Shown here in pieces: positions 1 through 10,004 of a stretch of DNA of 10,336 nt. The notes beneath the pieces were generated by a model that did not search any database, was not told the origin of the DNA, and saw only the letters and a program-made list of their open reading frames with translations. Within the stretch, counting starts at the first letter, position 1; the number at the start of each line of letters is the position of its first letter. The translations under genes were made by a program, and so were the position numbers. This DNA is from Dichomitus squalens LYAD-421 SS1 (taxonomy: Eukaryota; Basidiomycota; Agaricomycetes; Polyporales; Polyporaceae), in contig NW_006766892.1 of the NCBI RefSeq assembly GCF_000275845.1, positions 940,098-950,433 of the forward strand, in the 5' to 3' direction.

Positions 1-41
1 GCTACGCTTGCGTAACCATTCAGATACTTAGCGAGGGGGAG
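1..41 (+). mobile_element. 3' end of an LTR retroelement body with polypurine tract
   Basis: The bases just before the LTR end in a purine-rich run (about 31-41, GCGAGGGGGAG) that abuts the LTR's TG. This is the expected place and composition of the polypurine tract that primes plus-strand DNA synthesis in LTR retroelements. It implies that the element body lies to the left of the window and that the following LTR is its 3' copy, not a solo LTR. No coding sequence can be read in so short a piece. The style of tract and LTR ends would suit a Copia-type element, but superfamily is a guess without the pol genes. Confidence 0.6.
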
Positions 42-104
42 TGTTGAACAGGCGCTGGTTTACACAGCTTGCCTAATACAGCCGTCACAAGATATGGAAC
101 GGCA

Positions 105-132
105 CAGCCGGTTACTGCAATAACCGAGGCTG
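105..132 (+). repeat. Hairpin in LTR U3
   Basis: CAGCC-GGTTA (105-114) pairs with TAACC-(GA bulge)-GGCTG (121-132) around a six-base loop, giving ten base pairs. The same bases occur unchanged in the inverted right-hand LTR. A second hairpin follows at 152-168 (ACACAGC, three-base loop, GCTGTGT). Function is unknown; protein-binding sites or RNA structure are possible. Confidence 0.55.
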
Positions 133-244
133 TACTACTCATGTGGTACACACACAGCTTCGCTGTGTACGCACTGCTTCTCTGTGCGACTGTGCATCCT
201 GGGAATGTACTGTATAGTACTACGTAGCCACAGATGTACAGTAG

Positions 245-252
245 TATATATA
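245..252 (+). promoter_or_regulatory. TATA-like box of the left LTR
   Basis: TATATATA sits about 167 bp before the LTR end, a reasonable place for the retroelement's RNA polymerase II promoter, with transcription expected to begin roughly 25-35 bp downstream. Read-through would run rightwards, antisense to the gene at 509-3280. This is positional inference; no transcript evidence is available. Confidence 0.45.
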
Positions 253-508
253 GAGGACCTCTGTACCCCCAATCTACAGTTCAGTTCACTCGAACGTCTC
301 CTCTCATCGCTCTAACAAGCCTCTTACAACCAACAACCCTTCTAGGTGAGTTGCAGGCTATCCGCTGTCGTTGCCACCCGTGGGAGAGGCCTTCGCCCCC
401 CCGGGTTCAACAATAGGTAAGACTGAGCTGAAGATGATACACATGGCACCAAACACGCGAACACTGCGAGAAAGCGATCCGAATGGGTGGACAATGGATA
501 CGGGTTAG

Positions 509-3280
509 TCACGTACGCCTACATGCCCTCTTCGGCCTCTCGTTAACATCCCCGGTCTCAGGCTGGTCGTCTGGCTCTGCAGCCCATTTACGCGTGTCCA
601 AAATATTTGCGGTACAGGTCTGGCAGACCCAGGCGATATCGTCGATGGCCTGCTCGACCTCCGAGCCCACCACTGGCTCGCCTGCATCGACAGCGGCCCA
701 GAGCCACCATGCCAATGAGATGACAGCCAGGAACATACCGTTCGGCCCACCACGGCGGACGGAATTCCACTCCTCGTCGTCTGCAGGCTCGCAGCGTGCG
801 GGAGGCCAAGTGTTCCCATGTTCTATCCGGGATGGAGGCTGGAGTGACACCCACCAACGCTTCCACCCGACGGCATATTGCTGAGTTGATTTGACTTTGG
901 GTAGCTTTTCGTACGATCGGCTGGCCTTCGACCACATCTTGATCTCCTCAGGATGTTCCTTCGAGGGCAGCCAGTGGTGACGATCCTACATACAAATAAG
1001 TGACTAATGCTGGTGAAGATATTTGGCATGCGTACCTGAGGATTTGAGGGAAAGCCGAGCTTGCGCTCGAAGTCTACCCAAGCCTTCACAAGTTCAGACC
1101 AGCGCGCGCCGCCGTTAAGGAGCTCGAAATACTTGAGTGCGTCAGTAATGTAAACGGGGAGGGTGTCTTGAGGGGTATATATCTGCAGAGGTACGTTGAA
1201 CGGAGCAGAATTGTCCTGTGCAATAGTTAGCACCCCAGCCGTTGACAGTATCAGCGAAGGGATAAGAAGTGAGCGTGCGCGCAATGTTCTCCATGTGGGG
1301 AGTGAATGAACTCACAGTAGACGAGGCTGAAAGCGAGTTAGTAGACGGCGGGTTCAAGGTCGTCGCAGGGGCCGTGGCTGCAAGATTGGACGTCGCGGTG
1401 TTCGTGTTTGCAGCGGACGAGATGGCAGGATTTGCAGCCGGCGCCATGAGTGAGTTTGGGAGGAGCGCGGCAGTGGGGTACGTGGCGGGCGAAGGTGTAG
1501 GCGACGCGGCGGGTCCAGAATTCAAGTCCGCGGGGAGCGAGACTGTAGAATTCGCGGCGGGTGCGGGAGTCTGGGTTGCAACCGGTGTGAGAGTGTCATT
1601 TGAAATGGACAAGACGGTACTAGGAGGAGTTGCAACAGGTGTGAAGGTGTCGTTCGCGATGGGTAAGGGGGTCGTATGCATGGTGCGTCCAGGAATTAGA
1701 GTTGCCACTGGCGAAGGGGAGAGATTCGTGGTCAGTGCAGGAATAGGGTTGGCAGATGGGGCGAGAGTCGAGCTCGTAGACCTCGTGGAAGGGTTGGCGG
1801 GTGACGTTTCAGGAGGTGGAGGCTGAACCGAAGTAGAATCTTCGATGACTGCGTTTTTTGGCTTCCTACCGCGCTTCCTGCCAGGGGGTTTGTTGACAGC
1901 CTTCGCAGCGTTGGCCAGCCCCAATGATTCCATGAGCTCCTGATTCCTCCGAATTTGGGCTTGACGGAGCTCTTCGTAAGTCGGGGTGCTCTCCTGTTCA
2001 GCTGTCGCAGTCTTCCCCTGGCTGGACTGCTGTGTGGACGATCCTTCTGTGGCCGTAGTGAGCGATTGTGAGGCGGTAGGAGGAGTGCCGTTTGATGTGA
2101 CGGCATCGGCGCTGACAGCCTGAGAAGTTGAACTCGGCTCTTGGGCTACGAGCGCCGCCAAACCTCTGTAAGCTTCATGGACCTTCTTACAGACGTCAAC
2201 AGCTGTCAAGCAAGACATTTCTCAGCAGTTGCAAACACAGAAATGCGAAGGAGTACTTACGGAAGCAGCTGACAACGAACTCCATATAGGCTTCTTCGAA
2301 CATCGTCCAGAGGGGCGTGGCCTCGGAAAACATGTTCCCTAAATTTCTTGTGCGCCCATGATGAAGGCTTTGTATACTTTGAGTTCTTATTTGGAAGAGA
2401 GACTGATACTGATACATACGACATCACAGCGAACTTGCCTGTCTCCGGACGTGGCCCGCCCACAATGATAGTGCCTTTCCACCCCGTCTGCTGCTCCAGG
2501 GACTCGAGAACGCCTTGAAGGGTCTTGGGAAGGGCACCGAGCCGGCTAGTCAGGATATTGGTAAGTGATGTCACCGATGCACAATCTTGAAAGCTTTACT
2601 TACCCTTGGATACTGCGTGCTCTATTGCAGAGGTCTATCTCGGACACCGTCTCGCTTTCGTCCAGAAAACTCTCCAAGCCGTAGTCGATCTGGGCTGTCT
2701 GCTCACAATATCCCTCCACTGCAGCCTGGACCTCGGCGGTCTCCTCCGTAAGCATTTCCTTCGCTTGTCTGATCACGAACGACCACCATGCTCTGAGTTC
2801 AGCCGGTGGGACAGAAACCTTGTACTCGTTGAACCTTTGCTGGATGGCGGGCATGATGGTGTCCTTGTAGAGAGACAAGTATGCTTGGTAGGGCTGAAGT
2901 CTCACGGGTCGTTTGGGAGTTAGACTGATGCCTTCCTTCGCCTTCTTCACTCCCGTCTTGCCAAACCGCCAGTTCCAAAACCACCAGTATATTTGCTGGT
3001 GAGAAAGTGAGTACGAGAATCACCCTCCGGAGGTTCATTGACTCACATCTTTGCGCTTCTTGAACGTCACCCCACCAGGTCCTGTGACTTCGCCACCATC
3101 CTTGCCGACTTCTATTGCAGAAGACTGAAGGATACCGGGCCAAAACTTGTCGAAATAGCCCTGGTATGCCGCGTTGAGAAATTGCGCACTCGTCTCGTTG
3201 GCACGCGCGACACGGAAACCAGGAAGCTGCTCGAGTAGCCACTCAAATTCTTCCTGGGTAGACCATGGACTGCGTCCCAT
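509..3280 (-). CDS. Uncharacterised 800-aa fungal protein with AT-hook-like motif, divergent partner of the KDZ gene
   Basis: Seven exons on the minus strand: 3280-3047, 2995-2604, 2545-2420, 2367-2261, 2202-1316, 1215-1036 and 985-509. Each intron is GT-AG, 50-100 nt; the 1216-1315 intron has a good GCTAACT branch site. The phases agree and the total is 801 codons with no internal stop. The N-terminus (MGRSPWSTQEEFEWLLEQLP) is followed by Trp-rich WWFWNWRFGKTG, LQPYQAYLSLYKD, QQTGWKGTIIVGGPRP, a YEELRQAQIRRNQELMESLG helix (about 362-381), a basic GRKRGRKPK stretch (about 394-402) resembling an AT-hook, and a Pro/Thr/Ser/Ala-rich linker (about 406-582). The C-terminus has WSELVKAW, WKRWWVSLQP and a hydrophobic GPNGMFLAVISLAWWLWA segment (possible membrane helix or buried core). 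From memory, similar hypothetical proteins recur in agaricomycete genomes; no function is known to me. DNA binding is inferred only from the AT-hook. Alternatives: an in-frame start at 3439 adds 53 residues, and the exon at 2367 could instead begin at 2376 (in frame). Confidence 0.78.
1576..1667 (-). repeat. Imperfect 18-codon repeats in the low-complexity linker
   Basis: Two 38-nt stretches (1576-1613 and 1630-1667) match at 29 of 38 positions and are 54 nt (18 codons) apart. On the minus strand they encode ANDTFTPVAT and SNDTLTPVAT. A weaker third unit near 1701-1740 encodes LSPSPVAT. The period is a multiple of three, so the frame is preserved, as expected for a repeat spread by slippage inside a coding region. 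Confidence 0.6.
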
Positions 3281-4855
3281 ATTTCGTAGGTTCAGACGTG
3301 TAGAAAGCAGTGGAATTAAAGGAATGGAGATGGTGCAGGTTCTGCGGAGGATGGACGAGTTGAGATGGGCGGATGGGTCGACGGTCAGAGTGGCCCCGGG
3401 ATATCCGCAGATTTCAGGGGTCACTGCGCCAGGCCCCACTATGCATACGTGGATTTTCTGATCAGTGTTTGGCTAATGATCTGACTGGGCGAGCATCACT
3501 ACGTTGTTCTCCACTTTCAGACTTCCTCAAATATTTTCATACACCGTTTCGTCCAACGTCCAAAGACGCTATGCGACGTACCCTACCAGCGCGGTCAGAC
3601 ATTCCCTTTTATCTGGCCGACTGCTTGCTAAGAGAGGAGTAAGACAGGCTGCATCCACACTTGACTCCGTCGATCACAAAACGGCCTGGCCCGATCTGCC
3701 TGCGCCCGATCGCACTCGTTCCATCCATCCGGCTCCCGTCCCGAGTCGTTGCCATCACCCCAAATCATGCGCTCAGCAGGGTGATCCATATTGCGGTCGC
3801 AATATTGGCCCCTTTAGGTGTTCGTGTCTCCATACTGTACAGTCACCTTTAATGCAGTCTCGCCGTGCGCAATCGCAATGTGTAGTAGTCAAGCTTTCAG
3901 AGGATGTCCTGTACACTCATGGGAATCCGGCATATGCATTGACCTGGAAACAACTGTATTTTCGACAAGGGTTTCAAAAGACAGGGTTATACGAGTGCTC
4001 GGGGAGAAGACTGTACATGCCCGGTGTCCAGGACACTTGGAAGCGCATGTTTCGTCGACAATCCCTCGGGAACTCCACACGCTTGCGCGCGACTTTATGA
4101 AGGACTACGTGATCTGGAAAAACACACAGCACATGCAGATATTTGCAAGGTGTTGAAAACAGCCGAGGTCAGTACACCTGAGCGGTGTGGTTCAATAGAA
4201 GGGTGAATATCGAGCAGACTAACCTGGTCGTTCTTGAATCCCCGCATCATCCCCATCGCAAGAAAGTGTTCGAAGAGAAGTCTTGAAACTGTAATGGTGG
4301 ACGTCTCGCGTGATGGCTGTGAGAACGGAGACATCAAAGTTGGTGAGTATATGCACCTACACCTCGTCTCAGTGGTCTGTCAATTGCAACATGCTTGAAT
4401 ACGGACTCCTCGAAAGGGAGCGCATCAGCAATATATGACAACATAGTAGGTGATTCGCAACTTGTATACGTTATGTTGGAACGCACGGAAAAAGGGTTTG
4501 TCCAGAATGAAGTGGAGTACACTATCGAAATAGTGCATGCAGGGACATGCTAAACAGCCTGGGAGCGAGCGCACGCTACAAATATCGAAATGTCAAGTTG
4601 AGGCTGCATAGAGTTGGAAAATACTGTCTGTGAGGTAGATCTTATACCTATTGGCACAGAAATGCAAGCCGAGTATGTTTCAAGAGTTTGATACCTGAGT
4701 AACTACATTGACAGAGGCCAGGTGCACAGAGTGGATGGAGGATGCAAGTGCTCGGATTTCCGTGCGCCTCAGCGCCTCAACACTTGTCACCGCTCTTTGT
4801 CGCATAACTTGAAAACCTACCTTAGAGGCGATTCCTATAGCACAGGAAAGTTACA
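3281..4855. other. 1.6-kb divergent intergenic region, presumed to hold both promoters
   Basis: The region separates the 5' ends of the minus-strand gene and the plus-strand KDZ gene, so both promoters and 5' untranslated regions should lie here. No clear TATA box or terminal repeat was recognised. Its open frames (up to 198 codons, 3504-4100 +) resemble no family I know and overlap others in competing frames. A short spliced minus-strand reading is conceivable (frame 4522 to about 4365, intron GTAGGT...CACAG, continuing to about 4230), giving under 100 residues with no recognisable motif; it is too weak to call. A degraded element fragment is possible. Confidence 0.5.
4520..4535. repeat. Short perfect hairpin upstream of the KDZ gene
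   Basis: CACTAT (4520-4525), a CGAA loop and ATAGTG (4530-4535) form a 6-bp perfect stem. A similar ATATCGAAAT core recurs about 60 bp downstream near 4581. It could be a protein-binding site or chance; no function is assigned. Confidence 0.3.
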
Positions 4856-7800
4856 ATGTTCAGCAATGTAGGGAAGAGGAAAGATGTCCCAGGGCAGAAG
4901 ACTCGAAGATCTAAGAAGGCACGGTTCAAGGACATCGAGGACGGGACATCCAGCAGGGAAGTCGCGGCGAGCGGGTCTGTAGATGTTCAGACTCTCCACG
5001 TCTACACATCTACGAGCAGGCGGCTTGGCCAAAGATCTCAAATCAAGCAAGTCGCTGTTGATCTGGCCGAACTCGTTTTCAGAAAGCCTGAATTGCAGGA
5101 ATCTCCGGAAGCAGCTACCTTGCTTGATTCCGCTTACGAGGTCGACTCCACCACTCTTGCACACGAAAATAATCTGGACGAGTCATCTCAAAGGAGAAGA
5201 GAACGGCCAGACTTACTTGCTGTAGTATGTTTGCCCCTCACGCTATTGCATAGTGCTACAGAGGTATGCTAACTGGTTTTCGATGTAGAGTAAGCTTGTA
5301 GAGTGGCTCCCTTTCCGGAGTGATTTTCTCGATGAGTTATTGCGTTTCGAAGGGTGCGAGGAGCCCGTCGAGGATGGGATTGTTCTCTGTTTGATCTGCA
5401 AAGAACATCCCGCCAAAATGCGATGCCGTGACTGTGCCCGACGGCCGCTATGTTGCGAAAGCTGTCTCAGGTTGAGGCATGCAGACATGCCTTTGCATCG
5501 AATTGAGGTTTGCTTATTTTGCTGTACAACGTCCTCTTTCTCATTCTCATTTGATAAATAGACTTGGGACGGCGCGAAATTCTCCCAATGCTCGTTGCGG
5601 GATATTGGTCTTGTTGTCCAACTTGGATATGACCGAGGTACTTGCCCACACCCGGCAGAACAGCCTTGTCGCATTGTTGTGGGCCACACTTCTGGAGTTC
5701 AGGCCGTCAGCGTTCGCTTCTGTGAATGTCTAGACAAAAATTGTTACTTTACACCTGAGTGGTGTCAACTCTTCCGCTTCGGATGGTTTCCCGCTACTAC
5801 ACACTCCCCTGCAACCGCGTTCACTTTCGACCTTCTCGATACATTCCAGGAGATCAGCTTCCAGGGGAAGACAAATCTATTCGATTTCTGGAGGACTATA
5901 GAACGTATAACTGACAACTCAGGCGGAGTCGACGTCTCTGTGAGAGCATATGTTTCCCCCTAGCCCTTCATGTGCAATATTGGACGCTCATCGATTAACA
6001 CAGAATCGCTACAAGCAATTATCACATGTAATGAGAATCTGGCGCCACCTCGTCATGTTGAAGCGATTCGGACGGGCGCATGATCCTGCCGGACCAGACG
6101 GAACCAAGCCGGGAGAGTTGGTCGTTGAATGCCCAGCGTGCCCGCATCCAGGTCGCAATCTCCCCCTGAATTGGGATACTGCCCCTCCTGACGTCAAGTA
6201 AGTATAAGGTTTGAGCCAAGTACGGTTTCTGATTGGGTAATAACCAGATGACTATATACGCTGTTCCTGATGATTGATGCAAACTTCCGGGCAAAATCGA
6301 AGGATCGCGGCTTCAATGACATCGAGCTTGCTCCTGGATGGTCCTACTATGTTGAAGAGTCGAAATACCAGGCTCATGTGAAGGCTGCACATGCACGCAA
6401 ACGCAAAGAGGTATAGTGCTTACACTATCTGCATCCTGTTGTACCTGAACACTTACCTCGGGGGAGCGCAGCCGTACTCATGCTCAGCGGAGCATAGTGC
6501 CGTGCTCAAGGCCAATCAACGCCGTGAGGGTTATCTCGCATCAGGGCTTGGCGCGGTTCTATGCGCCCGACACGGATTGGTCCGGAAAAATGGGGCAGGC
6601 GATCTCCAGCTGGGCGAAGGGTAAACAATTGGTTGTGTCTATGTACAGGCCGCGCTCATGACAATTTATTTATTCTAGATATGCAAATATGGACTACCTC
6701 TACTTCTCAACACTCCTTGGCGTCATATTGGCGATTCTGATTTCATACGACATTGTCTGCCAATGGTACAAGAATTTATTTTCACGCATGGTCGAAGACT
6801 TCCCAGAGATGTGGATCGATCAATCTCGATGGGACAGCATTCGATTTGCCATTCCGAAGAAGCATTGGAAAGTCCATGAATCCAATCCCAGTCATTCACG
6901 CTTCTCGCTCAATTATCTCCCACACGTCGGTCAGACGTACGGTGAAGGTATCGAGTCCCACTGGTCACATATGAACCCGCTCTCGCTGAGTACGTGGGAA
7001 ATGAGCCCCGGTATGTGCCACGAGGTCTATAACGACCATTGGGGCGCATGGAATTGGCAAAAAATCGTCGCATTTGGTAGATATCGTTCCATAAACGCGC
7101 TATACTAGAGCACTGATGAGCACGCCACAGGGATCACTTTCTTACGTGCTCTTGAAGAAGCCCATGATATGCGCATTAAGCAGGATAAGGCATTTGAAGA
7201 TTACAATGCAACATTCGATGCCGATGTCGTGCGCACATGGGAGGTGATGGTCGAGGCCTGGAATGAAGACCCGGATCAGCCGGACCCCTATGAGGAACCA
7301 ATCAAATGTGAGTTTGCTTTCCATTCTTCCGATGATTATATCTGATATATTGCAGCTGTAAGCACCGCAACTGTCAAGCTAGAGCTTGCACAAGAAGAGG
7401 AAAAAGAAGCGGCGCAAGGCCTGCTTCCAGAACACGAGGTTACACCGGGAGCATTCTTACAGGTGGGGTTGGAACTCAAAGATCAGCAGTGAGTACATGT
7501 TGTGAATAATTGTAATTTGCTATCCTAATGGGAACAGACGGGCCCTCCGATTGCGTGCAGCTTCAGGAACCAGTATCCTGGAGTTAGCCGGGCTTCAGGA
7601 GAAATGGAATGTCTTGTCACGACGGATCCAAAACTGGCAGGCCATTCAAGACGTCCACATGCCGATGGTCGCCCAGTTGCGCAATACATGTCCTGCTCCA
7701 GCTGACGCGCATCCTGACACCTCCCTGCCTTCGCCTCCTAAAGCCGAAGATGTTAAACTCTGGCTTCCCTCGTCCCTCCCTCCCCACTTGGCAACTTCTG

Positions 7801-8660
7801 AAGTCCTGCACGGCTTGCGAGACAAGGAGCGACGCTTGCGGTTGGCACAACTCTCGGACAGTCTCGAAGAGGTCCGCCGGTCCCGACGCATCCTCGCGGG
7901 AATATCAGATTACACGCGCAAGAACATTGCCGGCACTGGCCAGCGTGCCGTCCTTCGCATGCGGGGACTCTACGCCCAGTTCGAGAAGAAGCAAGGTCGA
8001 AGTGTGGCGCGATACCGGGACGCTCACAAGGCCCTTCTGAGCCTAGACCCGGAGGCAAGTTGGACCGATACTTACAAGGTTCTACAAGATGGCGACCTCC
8101 GTGGCCCTCGGAGCGATGACCCATCGGAGAGCTTCGGTCAGTACTCCGTTAGCTGGATCTGGCTCACCCCCCGTGCAAACCCGAATGACAGCGCCAACGC
8201 CCGAGATACGACAAGCCCCGAACGTGCGCAAGAATTTCAGGTTAGCATGCGCCTTGGATGGGCGCAGGCCAAAGCACGAGCGGAACGGTGGCGAGAGAAT
8301 GAACGGTTGGTTCTTGAGGAGATGCGCAGAGTGATTGAGTTTTCTAGTGACAGGGCCGCATGGTGGCGAAGCTAAAAAAACCGCAGGTCGGACATTGACC
8401 CCACGCTTCAGCTAGGGCTGTCAATATATGCTGAAAAGCAGGCGGCCGTCTTCGAAAACTTGGCCGCTAGGTGCGCCTCGTTTTGGGTCAATTACCTCAA
8501 AAAACTCGGCCCGCTTCCTTCTTGGATAGCCCAGTACAAAGACAACGGACGCAAAGTGCGTCCGAGGAAATTCAGTTTAGCACTAGGAAAGGATAGGAGC
8601 GAGGAGCAAGTTGCTTTGGAAGATGACGGCGCAGAGGATGAAAACGACGCAGAAGACTGA
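4856..8660 (+). pseudogene. KDZ-superfamily transposase with CxC2-type cysteine cluster, broken by two in-frame stops
   Basis: Ten exons (4856-5224, 5289-5507, 5562-5939, 6004-6197, 6248-6410, 6472-6620, 6679-7076, 7131-7307, 7356-7488, 7538-8660) join by GT-AG introns of 48-64 nt into 1,100 codons plus a stop. The basic N-terminus (KRK, TRRSKKAR) could be a nuclear signal. Exon 2 carries a zinc-binding cluster of the CxC2 type: C156-x2-C159, C168-x2-C171, C179-x2-C182, then H187 and H193. Later come QLGYDRGTCPHP, CPACPHPGRNLPLNW, IDANFRAK, ARHG and GDLQLGE, YANMDY, SYDIVCQW, GEGIE and WNWQK, the usual order in KDZ transposases. Candidate catalytic acids of the RNase H-like fold are D397, D515 and E580 or E583. 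The C-terminal part is Arg/Glu-rich and helical, ending in an acidic tail. Stops: TGA at 6249-6251, right after the fourth intron, where relatives as I recall them have the Trp of a WLYxLF motif; and TAA at 8373-8375, after WWRS, with the conserved frame continuing for 94 more codons. KDZ proteins cut and paste DNA; this copy should be inactive unless the stops are bypassed. Confidence 0.87.
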
Positions 8661-10004
8661 TATATACGTATGAGAAAGCTAATGTTGTTACTGTATGAGT
8701 GCCGAACAATTACAGATATGCGCACGCTGGCTGGTGGAACGTCTCTTCAGAATTCTGGTATTGTATGACAATCGTAGATACATGTACATAGACGAGCTTC
8801 CCTAAGCTGTACTGCGGCTCAACAAGGGTTACAGAAGGGGGACATAGCCTATGCGGCTTCCAAACCTCATGCTGGAGGCAGAACCGCGCTGGATACGTGT
8901 GCATACGTTGATTGGGGGTTTTTATGGAAGGGATAAGGCGAGAAAAAAGCGCACCAGCAAACCGTGTAAGAGAACACACAGGATATGAATACAACACCAA
9001 GTACGGGAAAGGCTCAACAGGAGGCGGACCACAGCGGACACAGGCCGCATGCAAAAGTTGCAGTCATGGCAGCGGGTGAAATGTATTGATTGGTGAAGAT
9101 AATATCTCCTGACTCCAGCCGGCTCCTACTCGTATCATACGGTATAGGGAGGAACAGTGTGTGAAGGAGTGAGAGGCCAGGGCCAACACCGGTGTCCAAT
9201 GAGCATGAACGGATGACATAGAATGAAAATGAGATGGGAAGTAGGGGAATAAGCAGATTGGACCCGAAGGGCACATACCGTTGGCCTTGAGCCTCCATGC
9301 TCAAGGCTCTTCTAGACGATCCTAACCTCCAAGTGCCCGGTCACGTGAGCGTGAAACTCGTGTATTCCAAAGTCAATTTGCAGTCGTCCAGGTGAGTCAA
9401 TACGGTGCAAGGGTGTCGAGTAGGGAGGAGGAGAGACGATGGAGGGAGAAAATTGCCCACCGAATGATCAGGACGTCTGTTACGTGAGTGTTGACAGGAG
9501 GGCACGGACCACCAGCGCCTCGCGCTTTTCCAAATCGGGCAACCAACATGTCCGATTGGGCCGGTCGCATTGCACGAATCTTGAGGCCACTCTAGAGTTG
9601 TGTGAGAGTTGGCGAGTTGGTCAGGGCAGTATACAGACGGGTCTGAAAGGGGTCAAAATGGGTGAGGACGCGTCGGGTCGGGGCATGGAAGTGCCTGAAA
9701 GTCGCATGAGCGCTTGATTTCCAAAAGCGGAAGGCGTGCACGCGTCCTAGAAGGCTAATTTTCGCTACCAGCATTCACGAGCCTCTGAATACCAGTATTG
9801 AGTGTTCTTCGTTACAGTATATCACAAGAGAGTATTGTACAATATCTAACAGTAGCTGGTCCATGTGATTTACAAACTTCGACAGAGATGCATATACTTT
9901 GCTCATTACAATATATCACCGGACGGCGCATGTCCTGTATTTTTACAAGCAGCTACAAGGGCAATCGCAACCCCTGGATTGCACTACATCTAACACAATA
10001 TAAT
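8661..10004. other. 1.3-kb region with no recognisable gene
   Basis: This follows the KDZ stop codon and should include its 3' untranslated region and possibly the end of the transposon. Open frames here (for example 9439-9717 + and 9014-9304 -) are short, lack recognisable motifs and cannot be extended through convincing splice sites. A 12-bp palindrome (TATTGTACAATA) lies near 9834. No terminal inverted repeat matching the left side was found by eye, and no tRNA or other RNA gene is apparent. Confidence 0.5.

Larger units (their letters stand above)
42..412 (+). mobile_element. Complete 371-bp LTR (left copy, probable 3' LTR)
   Basis: The unit starts TGTTGAAC and ends GTTCAACA, an 8-bp perfect terminal inversion with the canonical TG...CA ends of LTRs. 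A second copy lies inverted at the right edge of the window, which fixes the right boundary at 412. A polypurine tract lies immediately upstream. Inside are a TATA-like box (245-252), two hairpins (105-132 and 152-168) and a consensus-like splice donor (GTGAGT at 346-351) in the presumed R/U5 part; all are kept in the other copy. The five bases after it (ATAGG, 413-417) would be one half of a target duplication whose partner is outside the window. A 60-codon open frame at 234-416 lies within the LTR and is not called as a gene. Confidence 0.85.
413..10004. mobile_element. Possible KDZ element (transposase plus divergent partner gene), ends not located
   Basis: The DNA between the two LTRs contains a KDZ transposase gene and a divergent uncharacterised gene. 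KDZ transposons of fungi are large and can carry additional genes, so both may belong to one element. The LTRs are independent insertions and do not define its ends. I could not identify terminal inverted repeats or a target-site duplication, so the range given is only the outer limit and co-membership of the partner gene is inference. Confidence 0.35.

Noticed and set aside
234..416. 60-codon frame in the left LTR, repeated at 10182-9943 on the minus strand
   Set aside because: It spans the TATA-like box and the LTR end, and the two copies diverge in frame after the homopolymer difference. It is LTR sequence, not a gene.
1269..1826. 185-codon open frame on the + strand
   Set aside because: It lies opposite the biased P/T/S/A linker of the minus-strand gene; its Val/Gly/Ala/Glu-rich composition is what that linker gives on the other strand, and the minus-strand model is supported by joined exons.
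3504..4100. 198-codon + strand frame in the spacer
   Set aside because: No recognisable motif, competing frames on both strands, and no plausible splice extension; treated as chance.
6198..6291. Alternative acceptor to skip the TGA at 6249-6251
   Set aside because: The next AG acceptors downstream would delete LYTLF and the putative catalytic D397, so the nonsense reading is preferred over alternative splicing.
8347..8386. Possible 40-nt intron that would remove the TAA at 8373-8375
   Set aside because: It is shorter than every other intron here, is not a multiple of three, and would delete the conserved WWRS block and shift the frame away from the conserved C-terminus.
413..10004. TET/JBP-type dioxygenase sometimes linked to KDZ transposons
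   Set aside because: No frame shows the HxD and downstream His/Arg pattern of that family; the partner gene does not resemble it.
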